This document shows positions 24,829 to 32,846 of a DNA stretch of 64,000 nt, piece by piece; position 1 is the first letter of the stretch, and every line of letters starts with the position of its first letter. The notes beneath the pieces are model-generated. The model saw only the letters and a list, made by a program, of their open reading frames with translations, had not been told where the DNA came from and searched no databases. Both the position numbers and the translations under genes were made by a program. Location of the stretch: contig CANJMI010000005.1 in NCBI GenBank assembly GCA_947475525.1, positions 1 through 64,000 of the forward strand. Direction: 5' to 3'. The stretch is from Polyangiaceae bacterium (GTDB lineage: Bacteria > Myxococcota_A > Polyangia > Polyangiales > Polyangiaceae).

Positions 24829-25743
24829 CTAGAAAACGAACAACGCAGCCACCGTGGCACCTGCAACCGCGTTCTGATTCCGACCGAGCGACGAGGCGGG
24901 CGGCGTGAAGAACAACGACGTCTGAAGTCGCACGCGCGGCGAGAGAGGAACGACGCCGGATGCGCCGAGGTTAAGGACGCTTCGACCCGTGTTCCGCTGC
25001 TTCGCGCCATCGATCGTCGCATCACCTTCGCTCGACCACGAAGCCTGAGCGGCCACCGCTGCGAGGTTCAGAAACAGGTAGCTTGCGTTGATGAGTCCCG
25101 AGAACTGCGTGCCGAGCGTCGTATCGGTCCCTCCCACCGAACGCGGCAAACGCTGAGCCAAAAGCCCCGTTGCGCCGACGAGCCAATGGCCGAAACGTTT
25201 TTCGAGCGCGGCGGCGGCGTGCAGCTGAAAGGCGCCAATCCCGGTCGCATCCGTCGCCAATGGGCCACGGGCGAGCTCGGGTGGGCGTCCGACTGGAAAC
25301 GAGATCCCCGCCAGCAGCGCGACGCCGGGCCAACGCCGATGTTCGTCTTGCTGGACGAAATCGTATCGAGCGCCGAGGTTGAGGTCACCGAAGCCGCCGC
25401 CAAGTTCGGCACGGTTGGGCGTCACGCGCCGCGTCTCCTGCCACGGAACGACGCCCGCGAGCTGAAGGCGTTGCGTCACGCGCGCGGCGATGAGCAAGGA
25501 CTCGGCGAACCCTGTCTCCGACGCACCCTGCGGCGCCGCGGAGTACCTCCCATCAGCTCCGTACGACCCGACTACGGCCTGAACTCGCAGCTCCGTACCG
25601 ACGAGCACCCGCTCGCCCCGCGAGAGACGGGCCGGCGTGACCGCGCTCGCAGCGGCGCAACACGCCTGAGCAAAGACCTCCTCTGGAGCGAGGACGGCGC
25701 CGAGGACGAGAAGGCTAACGAACGTCGAACGAAAGCGTCGCAC
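24829..25743 (-). CDS. Outer-membrane beta-barrel protein of transporter type
   Basis: 304 residues from GTG 25743. The start is fixed by a clear AGGAG six bases upstream and a signal peptide ending VFAQ near residue 26; the open frame extends further but would bury the signal. The body alternates amphipathic strands and ends with Phe (AALFVF), the classic C-terminus for BAM-inserted barrels. The region RLQLAGVVPWQETRR, then FGDLNLGARYDFV and GVALLAGISFPVGRP resembles MetA-pathway/phenol-degradation-type transporters. A Cys pair (ACCAA) follows the signal. It overlaps the end of the upstream lipoprotein gene by 29 bp and so is co-transcribed. Confidence 0.8.
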   Translation of the reverse strand: MRRFRSTFVSLLVLGAVLAPEEVFAQACCAAASAVTPARLSRGERVLVGTELRVQAVVGSYGADGRYSAAPQGASETGFAESLLIAARVTQRLQLAGVVPWQETRRVTPNRAELGGGFGDLNLGARYDFVQQDEHRRWPGVALLAGISFPVGRPPELARGPLATDATGIGAFQLHAAAALEKRFGHWLVGATGLLAQRLPRSVGGTDTTLGTQFSGLINASYLFLNLAAVAAQASWSSEGDATIDGAKQRNTGRSVLNLGASGVVPLSPRVRLQTSLFFTPPASSLGRNQNAVAGATVAALFVF

Positions 25744-26131
25744 GCTCGTCTCCTGGCTCGATCGTCGTGCGCAACTCCCAAGTTCCAGCCATGAAGAGCG
25801 AGACCTCTTCCGCGCGGTAGTTGCCGCCCCCGGATTCGAGCACCGTCCCGTCATAAGGGGACCCGTGACCCATGGCAGGCATCCACGACTGAATGGCGAG
25901 CGCAAGTCCCGCCGCCGGCGCACCGGTGTCGAGTCGTTTTACGTGGAGCGCAACACCGTGAACACCTCGGACGACCGGCGCGCCTCCATCGACCGTAGCC
26001 TCGAGAACGTAAGAACCGAGCGACGAGATGGCCGTTGCGGAATTCGCCGCGAGCCCGTCGCTCGAATCCGTGGAGCCGCACCCAGCCAACATGACAGCAC
26101 TAGCGAGTAGGCACGGGCCGTGGGATCGCAC
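25715..26131 (-). CDS. Second YtkA/FixH-like lipoprotein
   Basis: 138 residues from GTG 26131. Lipobox MLAGCG at about residue 18. The core VVRGVHGVALHVKRLDTG, then IQSWMPAMGHGSPYDGTV and EVSLFMAGTWELRTTI is the same YtkA/FixH-like domain as the gene at 21281, including the WMPxxGHG loop. It is the first gene of the two-gene minus-strand operon that sits between regB and regA, and its promoter region holds the RegA-type boxes. Confidence 0.82.
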   Translation of the reverse strand: MRSHGPCLLASAVMLAGCGSTDSSDGLAANSATAISSLGSYVLEATVDGGAPVVRGVHGVALHVKRLDTGAPAAGLALAIQSWMPAMGHGSPYDGTVLESGGGNYRAEEVSLFMAGTWELRTTIEPGDERATLSFDVR

Positions 26132-26166
26132 GCCCTTGACTTACACGAACACGCCGGCACCGGGAC

Positions 26167-26181
26167 GCGGCATTTCGTCGC
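26167..26181 (+). promoter_or_regulatory. RegA/RegR/PrrA-type box, full consensus match
   Basis: The 15 bases GCGGCATTTCGTCGC match the published RegR/RegA consensus GNGRCRTTNNGNCGC at every fixed position. The site lies in the 103-bp divergent region between the YtkA-like lipoprotein (start 26131) and the RegA gene (start 26235), so it could serve both. Confidence 0.7.
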
Positions 26182-26187
26182 AGGGGC

Positions 26188-26202
26188 GCGACAAAGTGTC
26201 AC
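26188..26202 (-). promoter_or_regulatory. Second RegA-type box, opposite orientation, one mismatch
   Basis: Read on the minus strand, GTGACACTTTGTCGC fits GNGRCRTTNNGNCGC at ten of eleven fixed positions (C in place of the first T). It is separated from the perfect box by six bases and inverted relative to it, giving a two-site operator. Confidence 0.5.
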
Positions 26203-26234
26203 ATTGCCGAGAACCCGTCACCGCAGGAGAAGCG

Positions 26235-26801
26235 GTGACGACGGGACCCATGAGCGAAGCTGGCGCACCATCCATACTCATCGTCGACGACGACGAGGCC
26301 TTTCGCGATCGGCTCGTCCGTGCGCTTGCGCAACGCGGCTTCGACGTACGCTCGGCGAGTACGCCGCTCGAAGCTGTCGAACATGCCCGCGTCGAGTCGC
26401 CGGAGTTCGCGGTCGTCGATTTGCGCATGCCAGGTGGCTCGGGCCTCGAGCTCCTGCGCGACCTCAAGGGCATCGACGCGGCGACCAAAGTGGTTGTGCT
26501 CACGGGCTACGGAAGCATCGCTTCCGCGATCGAGGCGATGCGACTCGGAGCGACCCACTACCTGCCGAAACCAGCCACGGTCGACGATATCCTCGCAGCC
26601 TTCCGAAGAGACGACGTCCCACCCCTCACCGCCGTCGAGAGTGCTGCCGAGAAGACACCGTCGCTCGCGCGTGCCGAGTGGGAGCACATGAACCGCGTCC
26701 TCACCGACGCGGGCGGCAACGTCTCTGAAGCCGCCCGGCGACTCGGCCTTCATCGCCGCTCACTGCAGCGAAAACTCAACAAATACCCGCCTAAAACATA
26801 A
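26235..26801 (+). CDS. regA: RegA/PrrA-type response regulator
   Basis: 188 residues from GTG 26235; AGGAGA at 26225-26230 gives it ideal spacing, whereas ATG 26250 (183 residues) is the alternative by family length. The receiver domain shows SILIVDDDEAFRDRL, phospho-acceptor Asp in FAVVDLRMPGGSG, Thr in VVVLTGYGS and Lys in YLPKPA. The C-terminal 45 residues form a Fis-type helix-turn-helix, GGNVSEAARRLGLHRRSLQR, with the RR-QRKL ending conserved in RegA, ActR, PrrA and RoxR. Cognate of the RegB-like kinase at 23526. Boxes just upstream predict autoregulation. The next gene starts 9 bp after its stop. Confidence 0.9.
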   Translation: MTTGPMSEAGAPSILIVDDDEAFRDRLVRALAQRGFDVRSASTPLEAVEHARVESPEFAVVDLRMPGGSGLELLRDLKGIDAATKVVVLTGYGSIASAIEAMRLGATHYLPKPATVDDILAAFRRDDVPPLTAVESAAEKTPSLARAEWEHMNRVLTDAGGNVSEAARRLGLHRRSLQRKLNKYPPKT

Positions 26802-26810
26802 CAAATTGAC

Positions 26811-27344
26811 ATGCTCAACAAGTCCATCCTGAGCGCCCTAGCCTCCGCCGCGCTGCTGTTCGCGTGCTCGAAAGACGAGACCTCGAGCACGCCGGCGCCT
26901 ACCCTCGCGATGAAGGTCAATCCGACGTCCATCGCGCAGAACGGGAGCTTCCATGTGTCGCTCACCGTCACGAACTACACCGTCAGGGAGCCGACCGCCG
27001 AGGAGGAGGCTGCCGTCGAGGCGGGCACCTTCCCGAGCGATTCATCGGTCGGTCACTACCATCTCTATGTCGACTCGACCGACATGTCGCCACTCGACGC
27101 GGACGGCGCCGAGCTCGAAAAGGACGAAGTCCTCCCGTGTGCGCTCGAGAGCGCCATCGAGCCCGGCGAGCACAAGCTCATCGCGCGGCTGCACGGACTC
27201 GACCACAAAATCCTCCTTCCGGAGGTGACAGCCACAGCCGCGATCACGGTCACCAAAGGCGACTGCTCGGCAACGGGCAACGGGAGTGCGAGCGGAGCCG
27301 GCGGTGGGTCGCCGAGCGGCAGCGGCGGCGCCGGCAGCCACTGA
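26811..27344 (+). CDS. Lipoprotein with His motif, downstream of regA
   Basis: 177 residues, 9 bp after regA, so probably in its operon. Lipobox LLFACS near residue 19. A beta-sandwich-like body contains SIAQNGSFHVSLTVTNY, then GHYHLYVDSTDMSPL and HKLIARLHGLDHKILLP. The GHYHLYVD element and the second His pair recall small metal- or ligand-binding periplasmic domains (DUF4399-like motif GHHHLxID), but the match is partial. The C-terminus is a Gly/Ser-rich low-complexity tail. Third small beta lipoprotein in the redox locus. Confidence 0.72.
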   Translation: MLNKSILSALASAALLFACSKDETSSTPAPTLAMKVNPTSIAQNGSFHVSLTVTNYTVREPTAEEEAAVEAGTFPSDSSVGHYHLYVDSTDMSPLDADGAELEKDEVLPCALESAIEPGEHKLIARLHGLDHKILLPEVTATAAITVTKGDCSATGNGSASGAGGGSPSGSGGAGSH

Positions 27345-27355
27345 AGCGGCGCTCG

Positions 27356-27387
27356 CTTACTACCAGGCGCGAGGGCTTGGTAGTAAG
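27356..27387. promoter_or_regulatory. 10-bp perfect inverted repeat before the kinase-like gene
   Basis: CTTACTACCA at 27356-27365 pairs with TGGTAGTAAG at 27378-27387 around a 12-base loop. It ends 11 bases before ATG 27399. No T-run follows on either strand, so an operator or translation-control hairpin is more likely than a terminator. Confidence 0.5.
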
Positions 27388-27398
27388 GCTGCTCGGGC

Positions 27399-28463
27399 AT
27401 GGCGCTTATCTCGCGTAAGAAGAAGCCGTACCCAATCAGCGGGCGCCTGCGCACCTACTTGCAGAGTCATGGGCGGATAAAGACGCTGCCCGTCAGCTTC
27501 GAGATGCTCGGGAACTACCAGGACGCGATCACGCTCTACGACAAGCGTGGCCGCGACACCCTGTGGCAAACGGTGCTCTACCCGCCCAGCATCCGCGAGG
27601 AGATAGAGCAGTCCCTCGTCGAGACGTACGCGACCCTCAAAGTGTCAGGCCGCATGCAACTGATGGAGCACCTCGTCACCGACCGGATCGACATCTGCAC
27701 CTGGGGCAACACGGCGCCGTTTCGCGTACGCATCCTCAACAAGATCAACGAGAACTTCGACTACTTCTACGTCAAGCGCGCCGACGCCTCGCGAATCTAC
27801 GGCCTCGAACTCGAGCACGTGCTCTCGCCGAACCGCATCGAGTTTTTGTGCAGCGGCCACACGCTTGTCGAAGAGCACATCGCCGGGATCCCCGGGGATG
27901 ACTTCATCGCGAAGTGGCTCGACGGACAGCAACTCAGCGAGATTCGCCTCGCCAAAGAGTTCGTCAAGTTCAACGTCCGCTGCTTCGTGCGCCTGCTCGG
28001 CGACATGCACTCGGGCAATTGGGTCGTCGACATCACGCCGGACTTCGACGAGACGCACTATCGAATTCGCGCGATCGACTTTGACCAACAAAGCCACGAG
28101 GGGCGCCTGCGCGTTTACCTGCCCCAGTTCTACAAGCAGAACAACGCCATCGTGTTCATCGGCATCAAGTGCATGACGCAGGAGAGCTACGAGCAGTACC
28201 GCCAAGAGGAGCTAACCTTGATCGCCTCCCGGGCCGAGGCCGAGAAGGACCGACTCGCCGACCTTCTCGACACGATGAGCGGCGATAACCTCGGCACGCC
28301 TGAAAACGTGCGCATGCTCCGCACCGAACTCGCCGAGCACTACGAAGACCACCGGTTCCACTATTGCGAAACAATGGGGGACCTCGTTCGCGCCTCGCTC
28401 GAGCTTTTGCCAAGCCATCACGCGCTGGCGACCATTCCGCAGGCACGCAGCTCGCTGCCGTGA
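27399..28463 (+). CDS. Uncharacterised protein with atypical kinase (PKL) motifs
   Basis: 354 residues, no signal peptide. The central region carries, in the correct order, the marks of the protein-kinase-like superfamily: VK at about 125-126 (ATP-anchoring Lys), GLELEHV at 135-141 (helix C Glu), a hinge VEEHIAGIPGDDF at 157-169, a catalytic loop LGDMHSGNWVVD (Asp202, His204, Asn207; compare HGDxHxxN of aminoglycoside and ABC1-type kinases) and a metal-binding IDFDQ (Asp227, Asp229). The first 110 residues (YPISGRLRTYLQSHGRIKTL) are unrecognised. The last 80 are a helical, acidic/basic tail (EELTLIASRAEAEKDRLADL). Substrate unknown; a small-molecule or protein kinase is possible. Confidence 0.72.
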   Translation: MALISRKKKPYPISGRLRTYLQSHGRIKTLPVSFEMLGNYQDAITLYDKRGRDTLWQTVLYPPSIREEIEQSLVETYATLKVSGRMQLMEHLVTDRIDICTWGNTAPFRVRILNKINENFDYFYVKRADASRIYGLELEHVLSPNRIEFLCSGHTLVEEHIAGIPGDDFIAKWLDGQQLSEIRLAKEFVKFNVRCFVRLLGDMHSGNWVVDITPDFDETHYRIRAIDFDQQSHEGRLRVYLPQFYKQNNAIVFIGIKCMTQESYEQYRQEELTLIASRAEAEKDRLADLLDTMSGDNLGTPENVRMLRTELAEHYEDHRFHYCETMGDLVRASLELLPSHHALATIPQARSSLP

Positions 28464-28572
28464 GCGTCAACCGACTGACGTGAACGGGTCAGCTCGCCAA
28501 CGTCGATGGCGACGTAAGTCCACGGAATCGCACGCCTGAAAAGTGGCACTGAGGTTGCGTTAGGACGACCCG

Positions 28573-30645
28573 ATGCGCACCTTTCACCCCCGCCCGCTCG
28601 TGTCGCTCGTCCTGCCGACCCGAACCCGTCCCGCCGCACTACGACGCGCCGTGGAGAGCGTGCTCGCGCAAACCTACGAGAACATCGAGCTCATCGTGGT
28701 CAACGATGGCGGCGACTCCGTTGACGCGCTCCTCGGCGAGCTCGATAAGCTTGGGAACATCCTCCAGGTTCGGCTCCCACAGAACCGGGGCGTGGCTGCC
28801 GCGCGAAACCATGGCCTGCGCCTCGCACGCGGCGAGTACGTAGGCTTCCTCGACGACGACGACACCCTCGATCCGACGCACGTGACGACGCTGGTCTCGG
28901 CACTCTCCAACGGCACGACGCGCATCGCATATGCGAACAGTCGGCGCCAAGTCGAGGTCCCGGATGGCGACGACGTCGTGGTCCAACGCATCGATGACCC
29001 GTGCCCTGAGTGGTCCCAAGACCATGGGCCGGACGCGTTCCTCATTCACAATCCGCTGCCGGTCCAAGCGGTGATGCTGCACCGAAGCTGCCTGGAAGAG
29101 TGCGGCTCGTTCGATGAATCTTTGCCGGTGCTCGAAGACTGGGAGCTTTGGCTCCGACTTTCCAGAAACTACGCGTTTTTCCACGTCGAAACGACGACCA
29201 GTACCGTCAATTGGCGACCCGATGGCGTGACGCGGCGTCGCGGTCGTGACTTTCTCGCGGCGGCTCGGCGCATCCTCGCTCGCTACGCCGAGAGTGCGAA
29301 CGGCCGCCCCGACATCCTCGCCGCGCAGGAGACATTGTTGGCGAGCCTCGAGCGCCTCGCAGAAAGCCATCGCCCAAGTGTCTCGGTCATCGTGCCGTTT
29401 AAGAGTGAAGGCCGAGCCCATGTGCGCGGTTTCCTCGCGAGCCTAGGAGAGAGCCTCACGGGCACGTCCTGCGAGATCATCGCGCTCGACCGCGGGCTCG
29501 CCCCCGACGCCGCCGCCGAGCTCGTGACAGCAGGTGTGCGCTCACTCCAATGTGACGGAACCCTCGCACAAGGACTTGCACAAGCCACCGCGACCGCGCG
29601 GGCACCCGAACTTGCGCTCGTGCGCAGTGACGTGCTCTTCGAGAGCGGCTGGCTGAATGCGCTCCGCGCTCGCGCCGCAGCCACCGCGGGCCAGCCCGTC
29701 ATCATCGGAGCGAAGACCCTGTCGCCCGCCGGCTTGGTCGACCACGTAGGACTCGAGTTTCGCCGAATCGACGGAACGGCACGCTCGCTTTTCCGGGGCG
29801 TCGAGGCAAACGCAACCGAGCTCGAATTCGGAGGCCGCATCGAAGCCACGGCGAGTGGAGCGGTGCTCGTTCCGCTCGAGATCGCAAAAACCGTCGGCTT
29901 CGGCTCGATCGACGGGTGGGCGTGCATTGCCGATCTCTGCCTGCGTGCTCGCATCTACGGCATTCGGACGGAGTTCGCACCGCGAAGCACCGTCTACCGC
30001 CTCCCCGAAAGACGACCGACCAACTGGTTGACTGCCGAGCACAACGCGCTCCTCGCTGTCTCCGCGAAAGCGATGCACGCCGCCGTTCACGGCGCAGATC
30101 TTGTCCGCGCACGCGACGAACTCGGCCGTGGAAATCACGCGGAAGCCGAGCTTTTCTTGGAGAAAGCCGCCGCTAACCCGAGTTCCTCCAAAGAGGAGAT
30201 CGCGTTGCTGCGAGCCGTCGAGCACCTCGAGCGAGGCAATTGCCGCGAGGCCGTCGAGGTCCTCGAGCAGGCCTTCGCGAATGGACCCGAAGGCTACTCA
30301 GCGAGCCTCTCACTCGGTGTCGCGTACCTCGGGTTGAATCGTCCTGCCAACGCTTGGGCGGTCCTCGAACCGCTCGCCCGCCGTCACCCCGAAGACGACG
30401 TCGTGGTCCACGAACTCTACCGCGCAGGCCTTGCCATCGGAAAATGGCGCGAGCTCGCCGATGCCCTCGAGCGCTATGTCGCGACCCATCCGCACGACAA
30501 CGAAAAGCGCTACGCGCTGACCAGCGTGTCGCTACGGGCCGGACGAACCGACGCGGCGCGGGCGCACTACGAGCACTTGCGGACGACAGCCCCGACGCTC
30601 GTCGGACTCGATCTGCTCGGCCGGCGGCTCGCGCGGGCAGCCTGA
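28573..30645 (+). CDS. GT2 glycosyltransferase with second GT2-like domain and TPR tail
   Basis: 690 residues. Residues 8-230 form a family 2 glycosyltransferase: VSLVLPTRTRP, ELIVVNDGGDS, NRGVAAARNHGL, GEYVGFLDDDDTLDP (the DxD nucleotide-sugar site) and a catalytic-loop ED in LPVLEDWELWLRL. Residues about 275-480 repeat the fold in degenerate form (SVSVIVPFKSEGRAHVRGFL, then ACIADLCLRARIYGIRTEFA) without a clear DxD. Residues 490-690 are TPR-like helices (ANAWAVLEPLARRHPEDDVV). No membrane helices. It probably glycosylates a surface polymer or protein, and is not linked by operon to the polysaccharide cluster at 47.6 kb. Confidence 0.85.
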   Translation: MRTFHPRPLVSLVLPTRTRPAALRRAVESVLAQTYENIELIVVNDGGDSVDALLGELDKLGNILQVRLPQNRGVAAARNHGLRLARGEYVGFLDDDDTLDPTHVTTLVSALSNGTTRIAYANSRRQVEVPDGDDVVVQRIDDPCPEWSQDHGPDAFLIHNPLPVQAVMLHRSCLEECGSFDESLPVLEDWELWLRLSRNYAFFHVETTTSTVNWRPDGVTRRRGRDFLAAARRILARYAESANGRPDILAAQETLLASLERLAESHRPSVSVIVPFKSEGRAHVRGFLASLGESLTGTSCEIIALDRGLAPDAAAELVTAGVRSLQCDGTLAQGLAQATATARAPELALVRSDVLFESGWLNALRARAAATAGQPVIIGAKTLSPAGLVDHVGLEFRRIDGTARSLFRGVEANATELEFGGRIEATASGAVLVPLEIAKTVGFGSIDGWACIADLCLRARIYGIRTEFAPRSTVYRLPERRPTNWLTAEHNALLAVSAKAMHAAVHGADLVRARDELGRGNHAEAELFLEKAAANPSSSKEEIALLRAVEHLERGNCREAVEVLEQAFANGPEGYSASLSLGVAYLGLNRPANAWAVLEPLARRHPEDDVVVHELYRAGLAIGKWRELADALERYVATHPHDNEKRYALTSVSLRAGRTDAARAHYEHLRTTAPTLVGLDLLGRRLARAA

Positions 30646-30706
30646 CGAAATTCGCTCGTTTTCGTGACGCTTTCACTCGCAGACGGTCGTCGCTATAGCC
30701 TTGGGC

Positions 30707-32824
30707 ATGACGACGCGGGGGACACGCAACCTTCTTCGGTGGAGTGCACTCCTCCTCGGCTTTGGCTCAACCTCCGTCGCGAGCGCGCACGACAAAAACG
30801 AGGATGCCAGCGCCCAACGCGCGAAGGCCGACGAAGAGCACGCCCGCCAGCAAGCCGAAGCCGAAGCCGCCGACAGCGTCGAGGTCTTCGTGTCGGGTGA
30901 CCGCACCGAAGCCTCGGCCTCCGCGACCACCGTGACGGGCGGAGAACTCAAATCACGACCGAAGCTGCGCGTGGCAGACGTGCTGCAGGCGGCGGGTGGA
31001 TTGGTTGCCGTTCAACACTCCGGCGGCGGCAAGGCGAATCAATATTTCTTGCGCGGGTTCGACATCGACCACGGCACGGACCTACTTCTCTCGGTCGACG
31101 GGATCCCGGTGAACTTGGTCAGCCACGGTCATGGTCAAGGCTACGCCGATCTCAACTTCGTCATCCCCGAGCTCATCACGTCACTCGACGTTTACAAAGG
31201 CACGTACTACCCGCACCTCGGGGATTTCGCGACCGCCGGAAGCGTCGACATGCGCCTCGCGGATCTCTTGCCCGAGAGCTTCGCCCAGCTCGCCGCAGGC
31301 CAATACGGGATCCTTCGCGGCGTCGGCGGCGTCTCGCGCACGGTCGGTGACAGCTGGCGTTTCACCGTCGCCGGGGAAGTAGCGGCGCAGAACGGCCCGT
31401 TCAAAAACCCTGAAAAATACCATCGAATCAACGCCTACTTGCGGGCAACGCACGACATCTCACCTTCGAGCAGCGTGACGATGACGTGGATGAGCCACAC
31501 CGGTCGCTGGAACGCGAATGGTCAACTCCCGACGCGCGCCGTCGACCAAGGAATCGTCTCTCGCTTCGGTACGCTCGACCCAACGGAAGGCGGCACGACG
31601 CAGCGTCACATCGCCGCGATCCGCTACGACGCGCGGATCGCCGACGATGCCGCACTCGACGTCACCGCGTATGCGCAGCGCTACAGTTGGCGGCTCTATT
31701 CGAACTTCACGTATTTTCTCAACGATCCCATACACGGTGACCAACTCGAACAGACCGACGACCGCTGGTTTGTAGGATTGAACGGTGGCGCGCGTTTCCT
31801 TCATCGGCACTTCCACGGCGTGCAAATCGAGACCCGCACGGGGATTCAGGTGCGAAGCGACGCCATCGACAATGGGCTTCACCACGACGAGGCGCGGCGG
31901 CGTCTCAGCGCGCTCAGCGACGCGAACATCTCGCAAACGAGCATTGGCCTCTACGCCGAAGAGCGCCTCGCCTACCGCAATTGGCTCGCCCTGCGCGCGG
32001 GCTTCCGCATCGATCGCATGGATGCGATCGTCGTTGACCGGATCTCCCCCACCAGCGCCAACACAATCGACGGCACGGCTGGCGCGTGGCTTGCGTCCCC
32101 CAAAGCCTCGCTGGTGCTCGCGCCCCGCTCGGAGCTTCAGTTCTACGTGAACTACGGCCGAGGGTTTCATTCGAACGACGCGCGCGGCGCCACGCAAGCA
32201 ACCAACCCGGCCACGCTGCTCGTCCCCGCAACGAGCTACGAATTCGGCGTACGCGCGCGCCCATGGAAGCCGCTCACCCTCACCGCGGCCGCATACCGAA
32301 TCGATGTCGACAGCGAACTTGTGTGGGTAGGCGACGCCGGCACGACCGCTCCAAAGGGCGCGACGCGGCGGCTCGGGGTCGAGGTAGGCGGGCGGATGAA
32401 CCTGAATCGCTGGCTCTTCGCCGACGCGGACATGACGTTGAACCGCGCGAACTACACCGACAACGCAATCCATGGCGCCGTGGTCGCGCTCGCTCCGACT
32501 CGGACGCTCACAGCCGGCCTCGCAGCGAAAGCTCCGTGGGGCACCTTCGGCTCGCTTCGCGTACGCCACATTGGCGAGCGACCTGCCGTGACCGATGGCT
32601 CGCTCGTGGCGGAAGGCTTCACGATCGTCGACGCGCAGGTCGGTCACCGCCAGGGTCCGATCGAGCTCACGATCGACGTGCAGAATCTTCTCAACAGCAC
32701 GTGGCGCGAAGTGCAATTCGCGACGACGAGCAAGCTCAGAACCGACGTGTCTCCGGTAGCCGACATCAACTACACGCCAGGCTGGCCGCTCACGATTCGC
32801 GGCACGCTCGCAGCCTATTTCTGA
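30707..32824 (+). CDS. TonB-dependent receptor
   Basis: 705 residues from ATG 30707 (TTG 30701 is possible). Signal peptide ends near VASAHD. A charged linker (AKADEEHARQQAEAEAADSV) precedes a TonB-box-like VEVFVSG and a plug domain (KLRVADVLQAAGGLVAVQHS, QYFLRGFDIDHGTDLLLSVD, ITSLDVYKGTYYPHLGDFAT). The 22-strand barrel follows and ends in aromatic Phe (TLAAYF). The plug motif FLRGFDxDHGTD occurs in receptors near metal or small-molecule uptake genes. Ligand unknown. It is monocistronic in this window, with a possible TTTCAC-17-TATAGC promoter only a few bases from the start. Confidence 0.88.
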   Translation: MTTRGTRNLLRWSALLLGFGSTSVASAHDKNEDASAQRAKADEEHARQQAEAEAADSVEVFVSGDRTEASASATTVTGGELKSRPKLRVADVLQAAGGLVAVQHSGGGKANQYFLRGFDIDHGTDLLLSVDGIPVNLVSHGHGQGYADLNFVIPELITSLDVYKGTYYPHLGDFATAGSVDMRLADLLPESFAQLAAGQYGILRGVGGVSRTVGDSWRFTVAGEVAAQNGPFKNPEKYHRINAYLRATHDISPSSSVTMTWMSHTGRWNANGQLPTRAVDQGIVSRFGTLDPTEGGTTQRHIAAIRYDARIADDAALDVTAYAQRYSWRLYSNFTYFLNDPIHGDQLEQTDDRWFVGLNGGARFLHRHFHGVQIETRTGIQVRSDAIDNGLHHDEARRRLSALSDANISQTSIGLYAEERLAYRNWLALRAGFRIDRMDAIVVDRISPTSANTIDGTAGAWLASPKASLVLAPRSELQFYVNYGRGFHSNDARGATQATNPATLLVPATSYEFGVRARPWKPLTLTAAAYRIDVDSELVWVGDAGTTAPKGATRRLGVEVGGRMNLNRWLFADADMTLNRANYTDNAIHGAVVALAPTRTLTAGLAAKAPWGTFGSLRVRHIGERPAVTDGSLVAEGFTIVDAQVGHRQGPIELTIDVQNLLNSTWREVQFATTSKLRTDVSPVADINYTPGWPLTIRGTLAAYF

Positions 32825-32846
32825 GGGCTCTCGGCTCGAGCCCGCC

